DNA from: Pseudomonas bijieensis
GTDB lineage: Bacteria; Pseudomonadota; Gammaproteobacteria; Pseudomonadales; Pseudomonadaceae
NCBI RefSeq assembly: GCF_013347965.1
Contig: NZ_CP048810.1
Location: forward strand, 3,224,001-3,288,000
Length of the DNA: 64,000 nt
Reading direction: 5' to 3'
Position 1 is the first letter of the stretch, and the number at the start of each line of letters is the position of its first letter. Below are positions 52,482 to 61,174 of this stretch, in pieces. Position numbers and translations under genes: made by a program. Below the pieces are notes generated by a model. The model did not search any database, had not been told where the DNA came from, and saw only the letters and a program-made list of their open reading frames with translations.

Positions 52482-53351
52482 TTATTTGCAGCCAGGTAAC
52501 GTCCAGCCTGCAGGGCGATCGACGCCGAGCCGCAGGTCCTTGCCTTCGGGCATGAACCAGACATCCTGGGTCAGGCCGTAGCGAGCGCCGATCTTGCGCA
52601 TCTCACAGTTTTTCCAGAGCGTCTGGATCTGTGCGTTGACCGCCGTCACCAGTTCCGGGCTGGCCTTGTTGAAGCCGAACACCACCTGACCCAAGCCCGT
52701 CAGCAGTGGGAAATTAGGATCGTTGTCGATGAAGGCGTTGAAATGCAGGTGCCATTGCTCATTGCGGGAAATGGCGTATTGCATGACCGGTGGATCGCCG
52801 ATCACCGCATCGATACGTCCGGCGAGCAGATCGCGAACGGCCGCATCGGACGTGTCGTACAGGGCGACTTGCAGGCCCTCGATCTTGCGCATCTCAGGGA
52901 TGAACGAAAAGCCGGTGATGGTGCCGACTTTCTTGCCTTGCAAATCCTTGAGGCTGTTCCAATTGGTCTTGTCTGTCTGGGTGATGCCGTTCTTGAAGTA
53001 GTGGATAGGATCGCTCAAGGCCATGATTTTCGAGCGTTGCTCGGTCCAGCCCATGGTGCCTGCCATGACATCCACCCGCCTGGACTGCACCGACGCAATC
53101 GTCCCTGACCACTCCATCAATGCCGGCTTGACCTTGAGCCCCAGCTTTTCGGAAATTTGTTGAAGGATTTCACCGTCATAGCCGACCATCCGGCTATCTT
53201 GATACCCTGTCCCCGGCATATCACCACTGAAGGCGATGGTCAGGCTTCCCGGCTCTACTGTCTCCAATGCGAACACCGGTGCCGCAGCCAGAACGCACAC
53301 CAGAAAACCGGCACAAATACCGGAAAAACGCTGAACCTTGGACGTCTTCAT
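52482..53351 (-). CDS. Periplasmic amino acid-type binding protein
   Basis: A 289-residue family 3 solute-binding protein with signal peptide MKTSKVQRFSGICAGFLVCVLAAAPVFA. The fold markers are GYDGEILQQISEKLGLKVKP, VDVMAGTMGWTEQRSKIMALSDPIHYF and DLQGKKVGTITG. GAGGAG lies six bases before the ATG. It begins the operon with the ATPase, permeases, amidase and RidA, divergent from the AraC/GlxA-type regulator 98 bases away. Ligand unknown; tryptophans in the pocket region suggest an aromatic or amide ligand, but this is a guess. Confidence 0.9.
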   Translation of the reverse strand: MKTSKVQRFSGICAGFLVCVLAAAPVFALETVEPGSLTIAFSGDMPGTGYQDSRMVGYDGEILQQISEKLGLKVKPALMEWSGTIASVQSRRVDVMAGTMGWTEQRSKIMALSDPIHYFKNGITQTDKTNWNSLKDLQGKKVGTITGFSFIPEMRKIEGLQVALYDTSDAAVRDLLAGRIDAVIGDPPVMQYAISRNEQWHLHFNAFIDNDPNFPLLTGLGQVVFGFNKASPELVTAVNAQIQTLWKNCEMRKIGARYGLTQDVWFMPEGKDLRLGVDRPAGWTLPGCK

Positions 53352-53449
53352 CGGATGCTCCTCGATAGTTTTTATTGTGGCAGCAGAACGTTTCGCATGG
53401 CCCCATCGTAGTGGGACCGGCGCTATAACTTGTTGGATGCTTTGCACGA

Positions 53450-54538
53450 ATGATTGAATATTTGCGACATTCTGGCGATGTAGAGAACGGGACGCCCCAG
53501 GAAAGCCTCGTGGACGGGCTCGATCATGGGCAGGCGCGTCACCCACCCATCCGCCGCGGCACCGCCGAGCTGTCTATTGGCATCATGTTGTGGCCACGCT
53601 TCCCCTTGCTGTCACTGTCAGGACTGACCGATGCGTTGCGGCATGCCGCCGATACGGGTGATCAAAGCCGCCCCATCCGCTGCCAATGGAAAGTACTCGG
53701 CACGCCCGGGCAAAGAGTCATTTCCAGTAGCGGGCTGGACGTGCCCATCGACAGCGAACTCGCTGACCCGGAGCGTTTCGACTACATCGTGGTGATTGGT
53801 GGATTGCTCGACTCCATCGAGGCGGTGCCGAAAACCTATCCTGCGTTCCTCCACCAGGCCGCGGCGGCACAGGTGCCGTTGATCGGCCTGTGCACCGGCA
53901 GCTTCGTGCTCGCGCGACATGGCCTGATGGCGGGGCGAACGGCGTGTGTCCACGCCTATCATGGCGACGACTGGAAGCGGCTGTTTCCGTCGTTGCGCTT
54001 TGTCATCAACAGAGACTTTCTGATCGACCAGGACCGGATCACCTGCGCGGGCGGCGTGTCAGTGATCGAATTGGCCCTTCACCTGATCGGCATGCATTGC
54101 GGACCGGATCGTGCGGGCAAAGTCGTGCATCAGATGACGGTGGCGAAGAACACGTCCAACAGTTTCGTCGACCGACGCAAGGCGCTCGGCTACGCCAGCT
54201 CCTCCAACCGTAGGCTGCACGAAGCCGTGATGCTGATGGAGAAACACATGGCCCAACCCCTGGATATCGAGGCCATTGCGCATCTGGTCGGCACCAGCAA
54301 GCGGCAATTGGAACGCCTGTTCGTCGCTGAAACCAACAACAGCCCGGCCCAGTTCTACCGCCAGGTCCGACTCAGGTTCGGCAGATGGCTGCTCGTGAGT
54401 TCCGATCGCCAGATCGGCGAGATCGCCTTTGAATGTGGCTTCGCGGATGCACCGCATTTTATTCGACACTTCCAGAGCATGTTTGGCCTGTCGCCAGGGA
54501 AGCTACGCAAAGCCTTGATGCAACAAGAGGGGAAGTAG
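53450..54538 (+). CDS. GlxA-type AraC family regulator (DJ-1/PfpI domain)
   Basis: A 362-residue regulator with an N-terminal DJ-1/PfpI-like amidotransferase domain (LSIGIMLWPRFPLLSLSGLTDALR to the nucleophile-elbow-like GLCTGSFVLARHGL) and C-terminal double helix-turn-helix of the AraC type (LDIEAIAHLVGTSKRQLERLF, IGEIAFECGFADAPHFIRHFQSMFG). Relatives regulate choline, carnitine, arginine or other amine catabolism. The first 40 residues are unusual, and an internal start is possible. It faces the amidase-transporter operon and is the likely local regulator. Confidence 0.85.
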   Translation: MIEYLRHSGDVENGTPQESLVDGLDHGQARHPPIRRGTAELSIGIMLWPRFPLLSLSGLTDALRHAADTGDQSRPIRCQWKVLGTPGQRVISSSGLDVPIDSELADPERFDYIVVIGGLLDSIEAVPKTYPAFLHQAAAAQVPLIGLCTGSFVLARHGLMAGRTACVHAYHGDDWKRLFPSLRFVINRDFLIDQDRITCAGGVSVIELALHLIGMHCGPDRAGKVVHQMTVAKNTSNSFVDRRKALGYASSSNRRLHEAVMLMEKHMAQPLDIEAIAHLVGTSKRQLERLFVAETNNSPAQFYRQVRLRFGRWLLVSSDRQIGEIAFECGFADAPHFIRHFQSMFGLSPGKLRKALMQQEGK

Positions 54539-54571
54539 CGCTGCACAGGGTTCCAACACTTCGCCACATCG

Positions 54572-55507
54572 CTAATGCGACGAAACATAGACCGACGGCG
54601 TGGCGGGCGCCGGCAACGCATAGGTCGCCTTCATCCATTCAATCTCGGCCTGAGGCGTGCGGCCAAAGAAGCGTTTGAATTCGCGACTGAATTGCGAGGC
54701 GCTTTCGTAACCCACGCTGAACGCCGCCGCCGAAGCGCTCATGACGTTGCGCAGCATCAGCAGGCGTGCCTGGTGCAGGCGCGTCGATTTCAAGTACTGC
54801 ATGGGCGAAGAGTCGGTCACGCCGCGAAAGTGCCGGTGAAAGTTGGGGATGCTCATGTTGGCTTCGTGGGCCAGCGTTTCAACGTCCAGATGCTCGTGGT
54901 AACAGCTGTGGATTTTGCGTATCGCCCGGGTGATCTTGCCGAAGTGCCCCTGGCGATTGAGTGCGGCACGCAGTGAGCCGCCCTGCTCGCCGGTGAGGAT
55001 GCGGTAGTAGATTTCTCGTATCAGCGACGGTCCCAGTATTTGCGCTTCGCCCGGGCGACTCATGGTCTCAAGAAAACGCAGGGTCGAGGCGCGCAGCAAA
55101 TCGTCCATGGGTGAGGCATACATGCCCTTGGGCAGGGCATCACTTGGGCCCAGCACCTTATCGACTTGCAGTATCAACTCGCTGGCTAATTGAAAGTCGA
55201 GTCGCATGTAGATCGCCAGCATGGGCTCAACCTCGGTGGCGTCAGTCTCCATGGTGAAGGGCACGGGGACGGACACCACCAGGTAGTGCTGGGCGTCATA
55301 CACGTAGACGTCATCCCCCAGATAACCGCGCTTGCGCCCCTGGCAGAGGATGACGATGCCCGGGTCGTACAAGACCGGCGTGCGCGTCAGTGGCCGGTTC
55401 GAACGCAGAAAGCGGATGTCGTCCAGCGCGCTGAGGTTGTAGCCCTCCACCGGCGCGAGCTGCTCCATCAACTGCACCATGGGCGATGTGTTTGAGGCCT
55501 GAGTCAT
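54572..55507 (-). CDS. AraC family regulator (AraC_N type)
   Basis: A 311-residue regulator with the N-terminal AraC-type arm (PF06719-like: SALDDIRFLRSNRPLTRTPVLYDPGIVILCQGRKRGYLGDDVYVYD) and C-terminal HTH (LDVETLAHEANMSIPNFHRHFRGVTDSSPMQYLKSTRLHQARLLM, SVGYESASQFSREFKRFFG). These proteins often sit beside, and control, a short-chain or aldo-keto reductase, as here with the SDR upstream, 22 bases apart in the same direction. Confidence 0.9.
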   Translation of the reverse strand: MTQASNTSPMVQLMEQLAPVEGYNLSALDDIRFLRSNRPLTRTPVLYDPGIVILCQGRKRGYLGDDVYVYDAQHYLVVSVPVPFTMETDATEVEPMLAIYMRLDFQLASELILQVDKVLGPSDALPKGMYASPMDDLLRASTLRFLETMSRPGEAQILGPSLIREIYYRILTGEQGGSLRAALNRQGHFGKITRAIRKIHSCYHEHLDVETLAHEANMSIPNFHRHFRGVTDSSPMQYLKSTRLHQARLLMLRNVMSASAAAFSVGYESASQFSREFKRFFGRTPQAEIEWMKATYALPAPATPSVYVSSH

Positions 55508-55529
55508 TGATGCCCCTTTTGCTGGCCGT

Positions 55530-56363
55530 TCAACCGTCAGTCGAACGGCTCAGCGCTTCCCATTGATCGATTTCACTGGCGGAACGACTGAGTTTGTCGC
55601 GTACCAGGTTCAGTGCATCACTGCCCAGCAGCAAGTGCGCGGGAGGCCTCGGGCTGGCGATGACCTGCAACATCGCTTGTGCAGCCTTGCGTGGGTCGCC
55701 CAGTTGCTTGCCGCTTTTCTCTTCCCGCGCTTTACGCACCGGGTCGAAACTGGCGTCGTAGTCGGCAATGCTGCGCGGCGTGCGCTGCATTGAACGACCC
55801 GCCCAGTCAGTGCGAAACGAGCCAGGCGCTACTGCGGTCACGAAGATATTGAACGGTAGCAACTCCTTGCTCAGGGTATCGGAGAGGCCTTCGAGGGCAA
55901 ACTTGCTCGCGCAGTAGTAGGAGATACCTGGCATGGTGATGGTGCCGCCCATGGAGGTGATATTGAGGATATGACCGGCACGGCGTTTGCGAAAGTACGG
56001 CACGAAGGCCTTGGTCACCGCCACGGCGCCAAATACGTTGACGTCGAACTGACGACGCATCTCCTCCAGCGGCGACTCTTCGAAGATCCCCTCATGACCG
56101 TAGCCGGCATTGTTGACCAGCACATCGACCGGACCGTGAGTGGCTTCTGTCGCCGCCACGACGCTGTCGATCCGGTCGAACTCGGTGACATCCAGGATCA
56201 CCCCACGGGCACGCTCCGTGGCGAGCCCTTCGAAGGCTTGCAACGCCGCCTCACTGCGCACGGTACCGATGACACGGTGGCCCGCTGCGAGTGCTTCTTG
56301 CGCCAGGGCGTTGCCCAAGCCACTGCTCACGCCCGTGATGAATAAGGTTTTTCTGCTGTGCAT
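55530..56363 (-). CDS. Short-chain dehydrogenase/reductase
   Basis: A 277-residue classical SDR. TGVSSGLG is the dinucleotide-binding loop, NNAG follows, and the catalytic S-Y-K is ITSMGG with YCASK. NADP preference is suggested by the arginine in GTVRSEAAL. It resembles oxidoreductases of unknown substrate that occur with AraC_N regulators, with which it is co-directional. Cytoplasmic; no signal. Confidence 0.88.
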   Translation of the reverse strand: MHSRKTLFITGVSSGLGNALAQEALAAGHRVIGTVRSEAALQAFEGLATERARGVILDVTEFDRIDSVVAATEATHGPVDVLVNNAGYGHEGIFEESPLEEMRRQFDVNVFGAVAVTKAFVPYFRKRRAGHILNITSMGGTITMPGISYYCASKFALEGLSDTLSKELLPFNIFVTAVAPGSFRTDWAGRSMQRTPRSIADYDASFDPVRKAREEKSGKQLGDPRKAAQAMLQVIASPRPPAHLLLGSDALNLVRDKLSRSASEIDQWEALSRSTDG

Positions 56364-56463
56364 GGCGAGGTTCCCATCAGTAGGTACAAGGCCATGGTAG
56401 CTATCGAAAACGGGCTCACCTATGCCGGTTCGCCTTGGAACATTGCCTATTCCTATCAGCGCG

Positions 56464-57946
56464 TCAGATACCGGGCCCCGTTACTTGAGCTGGCAACCTG
56501 GCCAAACGATCCCAACCGCCTGCATCGATTCCGGCGCAGTTAGGCAACCACAACGTGCGCAACGGCAATTGCTCCAGCACCGGCACCACGGCCGAGGTGA
56601 TTTGCGACGCCCCTGGATCAGCGCCGAGCGTCAGGTCTCGCAACGGCATACGCACGAGGTGGGCCACGCCGGCGTCTGTGAGCCATGGGCTGTCATACAG
56701 GCCCAGGCGCTGCAACGGCAGATCCCGCAAGCAAGCGAGGTCGGCATCGCGCAGGTCCAGACCATTTATTTCAAGTTGCTCCAACGGCAATCCCAACTCG
56801 GCGAGCTTGCGCAAAACCTTGCCGTCGACGCCTCGGCAAAAACTCAGATTGAGCCGCTTCAGCGGTAGCCCGGCCAGTTGTTTCAGTTCCTTCCAGGTGA
56901 GGTCGTTCAAGGACAGGTCCAGGGACTCCAACTCCAGACCGCGCAGGTCACTCAACGTATCTGCACAGACACCTTGCACATCGGAAAGTCCCAGCCGCTT
57001 AAGTGGAAACCCGTGCAGCACGTCGAGCCGCTCGATCACCTGTCGTAGGCACTTGAGGTCCAGGTCCGCAAGCGGCATGCCTTCCAGTATTTCCAGATCG
57101 TCTTCGCAGATGAAGGCAGATTGGAGCGAAAGCCTTTCAAGAGGCAGTTCCCGGATCGCCTGCAATACGTTCTCGCTTGCGTAACAGTCATCCAGACTCA
57201 ACGAGCGCAACCCCGTCAGGTCGCGAAGCCAGGACGGATCGTCGAGGATCGCGCCGCTGCCACTGAGGGACAACTGTTCGAGGGGATGACTTGTCAGGTG
57301 CGCCATGCCACGGGACGTCAATTCACTCACCCGTTGCAACGTCAGTGATCGCAGCTTGAGGCGTGACAGTGCGCGAAGGCCGTCGTCGGTCATCTCATCG
57401 CAACGGTTCAACGACAATTCCTGCAACGGGCTGTCGCTCAGTTGACGGAGAAAACTGTCGTCGAAGTCCTCGCCGTAGGTTTGCAACTTCAGCCGGCGCA
57501 AGCGTGTGGGCGACGGGAGGCAGTTGGCGTTGTCGTCGCGGGAAAAGTTGCTGACCTCCAAGGTTTCGAGGGCATTGGCGGGCAAACGTTGCCACATCTG
57601 CGGGCCGCAGATAAACCTCGGGCTGTTGAGCACCAATGTGCGCAAGGGCAGCCCGGCCAGAGCGTCACACCACTGCGGCTCAGCGTTGTTCAACTCCAGA
57701 TGGTCTACCGGCAGGCCACGCAGTTGCGAGAGCATTGGCCCGGGGCGATTTGTATGGGACGTGGTGTTCAGGTGAGCCATCACCACGTTAGCCGCCGGAT
57801 CGCCCAGGCCCGCCGCGATGCGTAAACCTTCCAGTGACGCCTCCCCCGGTGTCGAGCAGGTCGCGATAGAGCGATGCGCGTGTCGCGATGTCATCGGGGT
57901 TGGCGGCGAGTTGGGCGATCAGAGCGTTGCGGTTGGGGGTTGGCAC
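56464..57946 (-). pseudogene. Leucine-rich-repeat protein with a one-base frameshift
   Basis: The frame 56464-57894 encodes about 15 leucine-rich repeats of 22-26 residues (pattern LPL..L.L..C...), like GALA-type or other bacterial LRR proteins. Its apparent N-terminus (MTSRHAHRS...) is out of frame: the -strand sequence from GTG 57946, VPTPNRNALIAQLAANPDD then ASLYRDLLDTG, reads in another frame and joins the LRR part if one G is removed from the GGGGG run at 57843-57847. So the gene is probably one of about 493 codons, broken by one inserted G, by phase variation, or by a sequencing error. Function unknown; LRR proteins act in protein contacts. Confidence 0.7.
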
Positions 57947-58058
57947 GGTCTAGGAATCTGCGAAAGGAATTGAAAGGGAATATGACCGTTAGGGAAGCAT
58001 AAAAAAGAGTCTTGCTGAAGAGGTTACAGGGTTGGGTGTGCCATATCGATTTCACCCT

Positions 58059-58151
58059 GTGGCGAGGGAGCTTGCTCCCGCTGGGCTGCGAAGCGGCCCC
58101 ACGATTTTGCGGTCACTGCGCAACCGAGCGGGAGCAAGCTCCCCTCGCCAC
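58059..58151. repeat. REPIN
   Basis: GTGGCGAGGGAGCTTGCTCC and its inverse complement at the right end (GGAGCAAGCTCCCCTCGCCAC, one base different) surround about 50 bases. It fills most of the 450-base gap between the LRR gene and the small gene at 58395; nothing else was recognised there. Confidence 0.9.
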
Positions 58152-58394
58152 GGTTACCTTTCTAGCCATAACGATATGCCTAATGGACGGCTGGTTCCGA
58201 CCTTGTTGATAGTCGCAAAGCGATGTAGGGAAATACAGCCGCAGAAAGGTCAAAACTCCTACATGAAGCTCGGAAAGCGGTGTCTTGTGGCGCTTGAGCG
58301 GGGCGGCCTATAGTTCCTCGTCGCCCCAATGGCGACTCGGGTTTGGCGACCCGGCAAACGAGGTAGCTCCTTTCAACTGAATGAGGTCCTACCA

Positions 58395-58667
58395 ATGAAC
58401 CGATACATGCCCATCACCGGCGTCGACTGCGTTCCCGCTACCCTGCTGATCGACACCGAAGCCCCGCTTGATGTCCTCTTCGAAACCGCTGACTACCGCA
58501 TCCGCACTGTGACCCAACTGCTGGAAAACATCGCGTTTCGCTCGGAGATCAGTTCCGACACGCTGGTGCTTTCCGACTTTTGTAAAATGCTGACGATCGC
58601 GTTGCGCGACGGGTGTGATGTGATGGATGTGATTGGCAGACGGTTGCGGGCGCAGGCGGCTGAATGA
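58395..58667 (+). CDS. Small hypothetical protein, possibly DUF3077-like
   Basis: A 90-residue protein, MNRYMPITGVDCVPATLLIDTEAPLDVL.... GAGG lies eight bases upstream of the ATG. The composition and helical second half (TVTQLLENIAFR, FCKMLTIALRDGCDVMDVIGRRLRA) recall small Pseudomonas proteins of the DUF3077/DUF6124 type, whose function is unknown. It stands alone and ends just before a bidirectional terminator. Confidence 0.6.
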   Translation: MNRYMPITGVDCVPATLLIDTEAPLDVLFETADYRIRTVTQLLENIAFRSEISSDTLVLSDFCKMLTIALRDGCDVMDVIGRRLRAQAAE

Positions 58668-58674
58668 ATGAAAA

Positions 58675-58703
58675 CGGGCGACCTTTGGGGCCGCCCGTTT
58701 CGC
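58675..58703. terminator. Bidirectional terminator
   Basis: AAACGGGCG and CGCCCGTTT form a 9-bp stem with an 11-base loop and short A/T runs on either side. It lies between two convergent small genes. Confidence 0.7.
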
Positions 58704-58714
58704 TCAGGCTCCTA

Positions 58715-59176
58715 TCAACGCACTCGCTTACTGACTACCGCGCCAGTAGCGGCATCCTCCAACCATATCTCCAATCGGCTAGGCCCCACGTACTTGGTAC
58801 GGGCGATGACCTTTTGGCCTGGCTTACCCTCAAACTCCAAGTCCGCAAACATGAAGTGCAGAGGCAGCCGGTACTCCAACTGCACGGTGTAGGTTCCTGG
58901 TGTCAGCACAGCACGCTGGGGAGAGTCGTTCCTGTAATAGTAGGTGGAGAATGGGATGTTCCCGACCTTCTTGTCGTTAATCCTTATGATGTTCAGATCA
59001 GGCTCGGAATCCAAAAGATGCCGCTGGGGCCTTCCCGCATAGGTATCGGTTTCCAACACGGTATAGCGAGACTCATCACCGGCCTCGTGGGACTCGACAT
59101 TCGAATAGGCAGGCATCTCTGCGCAGCCATAGAGGCTTAGAAGCATGATGAAAGCCGGCATGAACATTTTTTTCAT
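58715..59176 (-). CDS. Putative lipoprotein
   Basis: A 153-residue protein with a lipoprotein signal, MKKMFMPAFIMLLSLYGC (lipobox LYGC, C18), then a soluble region that looks all-beta (LTPGTYTVQLEYRLPLHFMFADLEFEGKPGQKVIARTKYVG). This resembles the DUF2846 type of small lipoproteins, but I am not sure. It is monocistronic and converges on the gene at 58395. Confidence 0.7.
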   Translation of the reverse strand: MKKMFMPAFIMLLSLYGCAEMPAYSNVESHEAGDESRYTVLETDTYAGRPQRHLLDSEPDLNIIRINDKKVGNIPFSTYYYRNDSPQRAVLTPGTYTVQLEYRLPLHFMFADLEFEGKPGQKVIARTKYVGPSRLEIWLEDAATGAVVSKRVR

Positions 59177-59292
59177 TTACAAACTCTACCTTCGCCCAAT
59201 AAAAAATTGATTATCCACCAAGAATACAGGGTGGTCGCCATAAGCTGGCGGTCGCACATTCCGGGGATCCCTCAGGATCTATCCCTGTTTGC

Positions 59293-59320
59293 CACGTGGC
59301 GAGGGGATTTATCCCCGCTC
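59293..59320 (+). repeat. Single REP sequence
   Basis: Contains CGTGGCGAGGGGATTTATCC and runs on to CCGCTC, a common fluorescent-Pseudomonas REP unit. The inverse partner is not seen. Confidence 0.75.
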
Positions 59321-59328
59321 GAGAACAA

Positions 59329-59409
59329 AAAAGGGGACAGATTTATTTATAGACCGAGAAACCAACGAGCCCGCCCCTCTGTGTTTACAAAATAAATCCG
59401 TCCCCTTTT
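59329..59409. repeat. MITE-like inverted repeat A (GGGGACAGATTTATTT type)
   Basis: AAGGGGACAGATTTATTT at the left and AATAAATCCGTCCCCTT at the right form near-perfect inverted ends of an 81-base element. A close relative lies at 59918-60002 on the other side of the SMI1/KNR4 gene. This sequence type is common near RAYT transposases. Confidence 0.75.
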
Positions 59410-59440
59410 CGCTATTTTTCTATAAGCGCAACACTAACAA

Positions 59441-59896
59441 TCAACCCGCCGCACGCCTTTCAACTAACGACTTGACGTACTTCAGCCGCTCAAAAATAAA
59501 ATCAGAAAAATTTGACGCCAACACATCAACCCCATCCAACTCAGAACTAATCTCTACGACCTGCCAATTATTTTTTGCGTCGAAAGCATATAGCACATCG
59601 CTCGAATTTCCACCGAATACGTAAACACCCTCATAGCCCTCAATTTCCCGACCGCATATAGTCGAATACTTCTCCGGACCATCATCGAGATGAAATGCCG
59701 CATCTAATTCGCCAAAACCAAACTCAGTGAGAAATTCCAGATAATCAGCTGGAGCTTGCTGCCGATCTAATTCATCAACATTGCTTAACGTCGCACTCGT
59801 GTCTGTTACACGGTAGCCGTAATTTCCCTCATAGTCTTCTGAGGACGTCAGAGCCTCAACCAAAGACTTTAATTCTTCTTTATTTTCCATAGTCAT
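59441..59896 (-). CDS. SMI1/KNR4 (SUKH) family, probable orphan immunity protein
   Basis: A 151-residue protein of the SUKH superfamily: LDRQQAPADYLEFLTEFGFGELDAAFHL and VYVFGGNSSDVLYAFDA match the SMI1/KNR4 core. Members often protect against polymorphic toxins of CDI and type VI systems. It is AT-rich and flanked on both sides by 80-base MITE-like repeats. The nearest toxin is the degraded cdiA-CT at 60310, which has its own immunity gene, so this one is likely an orphan immunity gene that guards against toxins of competing strains. Confidence 0.8.
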   Translation of the reverse strand: MTMENKEELKSLVEALTSSEDYEGNYGYRVTDTSATLSNVDELDRQQAPADYLEFLTEFGFGELDAAFHLDDGPEKYSTICGREIEGYEGVYVFGGNSSDVLYAFDAKNNWQVVEISSELDGVDVLASNFSDFIFERLKYVKSLVERRAAG

Positions 59897-59917
59897 TCAC
59901 AAGAAAAGGGGACCAAG

Positions 59918-60002
59918 AAAAGGGGGCAGATTTATTTACAACCCGAGCAAAACCAACAAATCTGCCCCTCTGCGTTTCACAAAATAAATCTGTCCCCTTT
60001 TT
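59918..60002. repeat. MITE-like inverted repeat B
   Basis: AAAAGGGGGCAGATTTATTT at the left and AAATAAATCTGTCCCCTTTT at the right. It shares its ends and the inner CCCCTCTG block with repeat A. A further half copy, GTCCCCTTTTTGCTCGCC, follows at 60011. Confidence 0.75.
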
Positions 60003-60091
60003 GCTCTCATGTCCCCTTTTTGCTCGCCCTCTTTTGCGACCTAAGAAATCGTACATATAATGTGGTCTTCCCCGGCCCCTTTATGGACCGT

Positions 60092-60313
60092 TTAACCATG
60101 GTTCAAATTCTTAACCGCCTGATTCAAAAGGGACATGAATTCTTCCAGCTCAAAATTCCAACTCCCGCCCACAACAGGTGGGTAAATTTCGATCTCAGCT
60201 GATCTGCCAGGCTCACGGGATACTTCTGCCAGTTGGTTAGCTCCCGCCCAAATCTCAAATACCAAATTTTCACGATCTGGTGGGCTGGTTATCATTGAAG
60301 ATAAATGAGTCAT
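60092..60313 (-). CDS. Probable CDI immunity protein
   Basis: A 73-residue protein, MTHLSSMITSPPDRENLVFEIWAGANQ..., starting in an ATGA overlap with the toxin fragment's stop. Placement directly after a CdiA C-terminus defines CdiI-type immunity genes. The composition (acidic, SPPDRE..V.EIW and EIEIYP motifs) is the type I recall behind related toxin domains. It is probably still translated only if the truncated upstream gene is. Confidence 0.7.
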   Translation of the reverse strand: MTHLSSMITSPPDRENLVFEIWAGANQLAEVSREPGRSAEIEIYPPVVGGSWNFELEEFMSLLNQAVKNLNHG

Positions 60314-60528
60314 GGTTTTGGTGGCTCCAATAGACCAATAAATTTCCCATTAGCATCATAACGTAGCCCCCGACCGTCAGGAGCAACTACATCCATTACC
60401 TTCCCAAATCTCCCCGTATCCTTATAGGTTGCGGTTGTCGCGGGATTGCTCAGAATTTCATCAGCTATTTTTTGACCTTGAGCGTTAATTTCGGAAGGAC
60501 TTCCTTTGACGCAACTGGCTGCCCTCGG
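60310..60528 (-). pseudogene. CdiA C-terminal toxin fragment
   Basis: A frame encoding about 67 residues, CVKGSPSEINAQGQKIADEI... to ...GRGLRYDANGKFIGLLEP, typical of the C-terminal toxin end of CdiA/FHA-type exoproteins (GRG-R-x-x-x-GKFIGFLEP motif). The whole CdiA body and the start of the toxin are missing; upstream the DNA changes at once into cdiB in another frame. It is a deletion remnant joined out of frame. Confidence 0.75.
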
Positions 60529-61000
60529 CACTCTTCAGGCCTTCCAGCCGCCCCTCGACGACCAGCACTTGCAGATGGCCACTGGACAGATCCTGTTGCG
60601 GCAAATAGGCGCGACTGGTGACCAGGCCTTTTTCCAGGTAGTGGTCGGTGATGACCTTGAGCAACTGGTTAAGCTGCGGCACACCCAGGCACTGGTTGAG
60701 GAAGGGCTTGAGCAGGCGCTGGCGCTCCCCCTCGGACAGGGCGTCGGCGCCCTTGAGCTCGATGGTCTTGATCGGGAAACAACGGGTATCGGCAGGCGCC
60801 GTGGGTTGGGTCGACTTCGCTTCCTTGCCGGGCAGGTCCTTGAGTTCTTCCAGGCGTCGGCGCTGCTCTTGGAGCAGACGGTCCTGGCGTTCACGGATCA
60901 GGTCCGTGTCGCCGGGGGTTGGCGCGGCGACGGCAATGTTCATCGCTAGAAAACACAGCGACGCAACGACTAGCCTCGTCCCTAAGGCGAATACGGACAT
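60485..61000 (-). pseudogene. Truncated cdiB (two-partner secretion transporter)
   Basis: The first 171 residues of a TpsB/CdiB outer-membrane transporter: signal peptide MSVFALGTRLVVASLCFLAMNIAVA, a linker helix DTDLIRERQDRLLQEQRRRLEEL, and the POTRA domain FPIKTIELKGADALSEGERQRLL...LEKGLVTSRAYLPQQDLSSGHLQVLVVEGRLEGLKSAEGS. The beta-barrel is absent. About 10 residues later the frame ends in sequence from the toxin region, so roughly the 3' two-thirds of cdiB and almost all of cdiA were lost in one deletion near 60528. Confidence 0.8.
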
Positions 61001-61104
61001 GTTCGATCCCTCGATACAGAAATGACAGCAGGCATGCACAGCAATGCGCGGACACCAGACCCTGCATATCGCTTTCGGTTCAAGAGAGCGGAATTTTCCA
61101 CTGA

Positions 61105-61133
61105 AAAAAGAGACGCGTCTCACAGGACGCGTC
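61105..61133 (-). terminator. Terminator after the iminopeptidase gene
   Basis: On the minus strand, two GACGCGTC arms around a six-base loop form an 8-bp stem followed by TCTTTTTT. It lies about 40 bases past the stop of the hydrolase gene. Confidence 0.8.
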
Positions 61134-61174
61134 AAAAAACACAACAAAAACGACGGCTCGGATTGCGCAGACGC

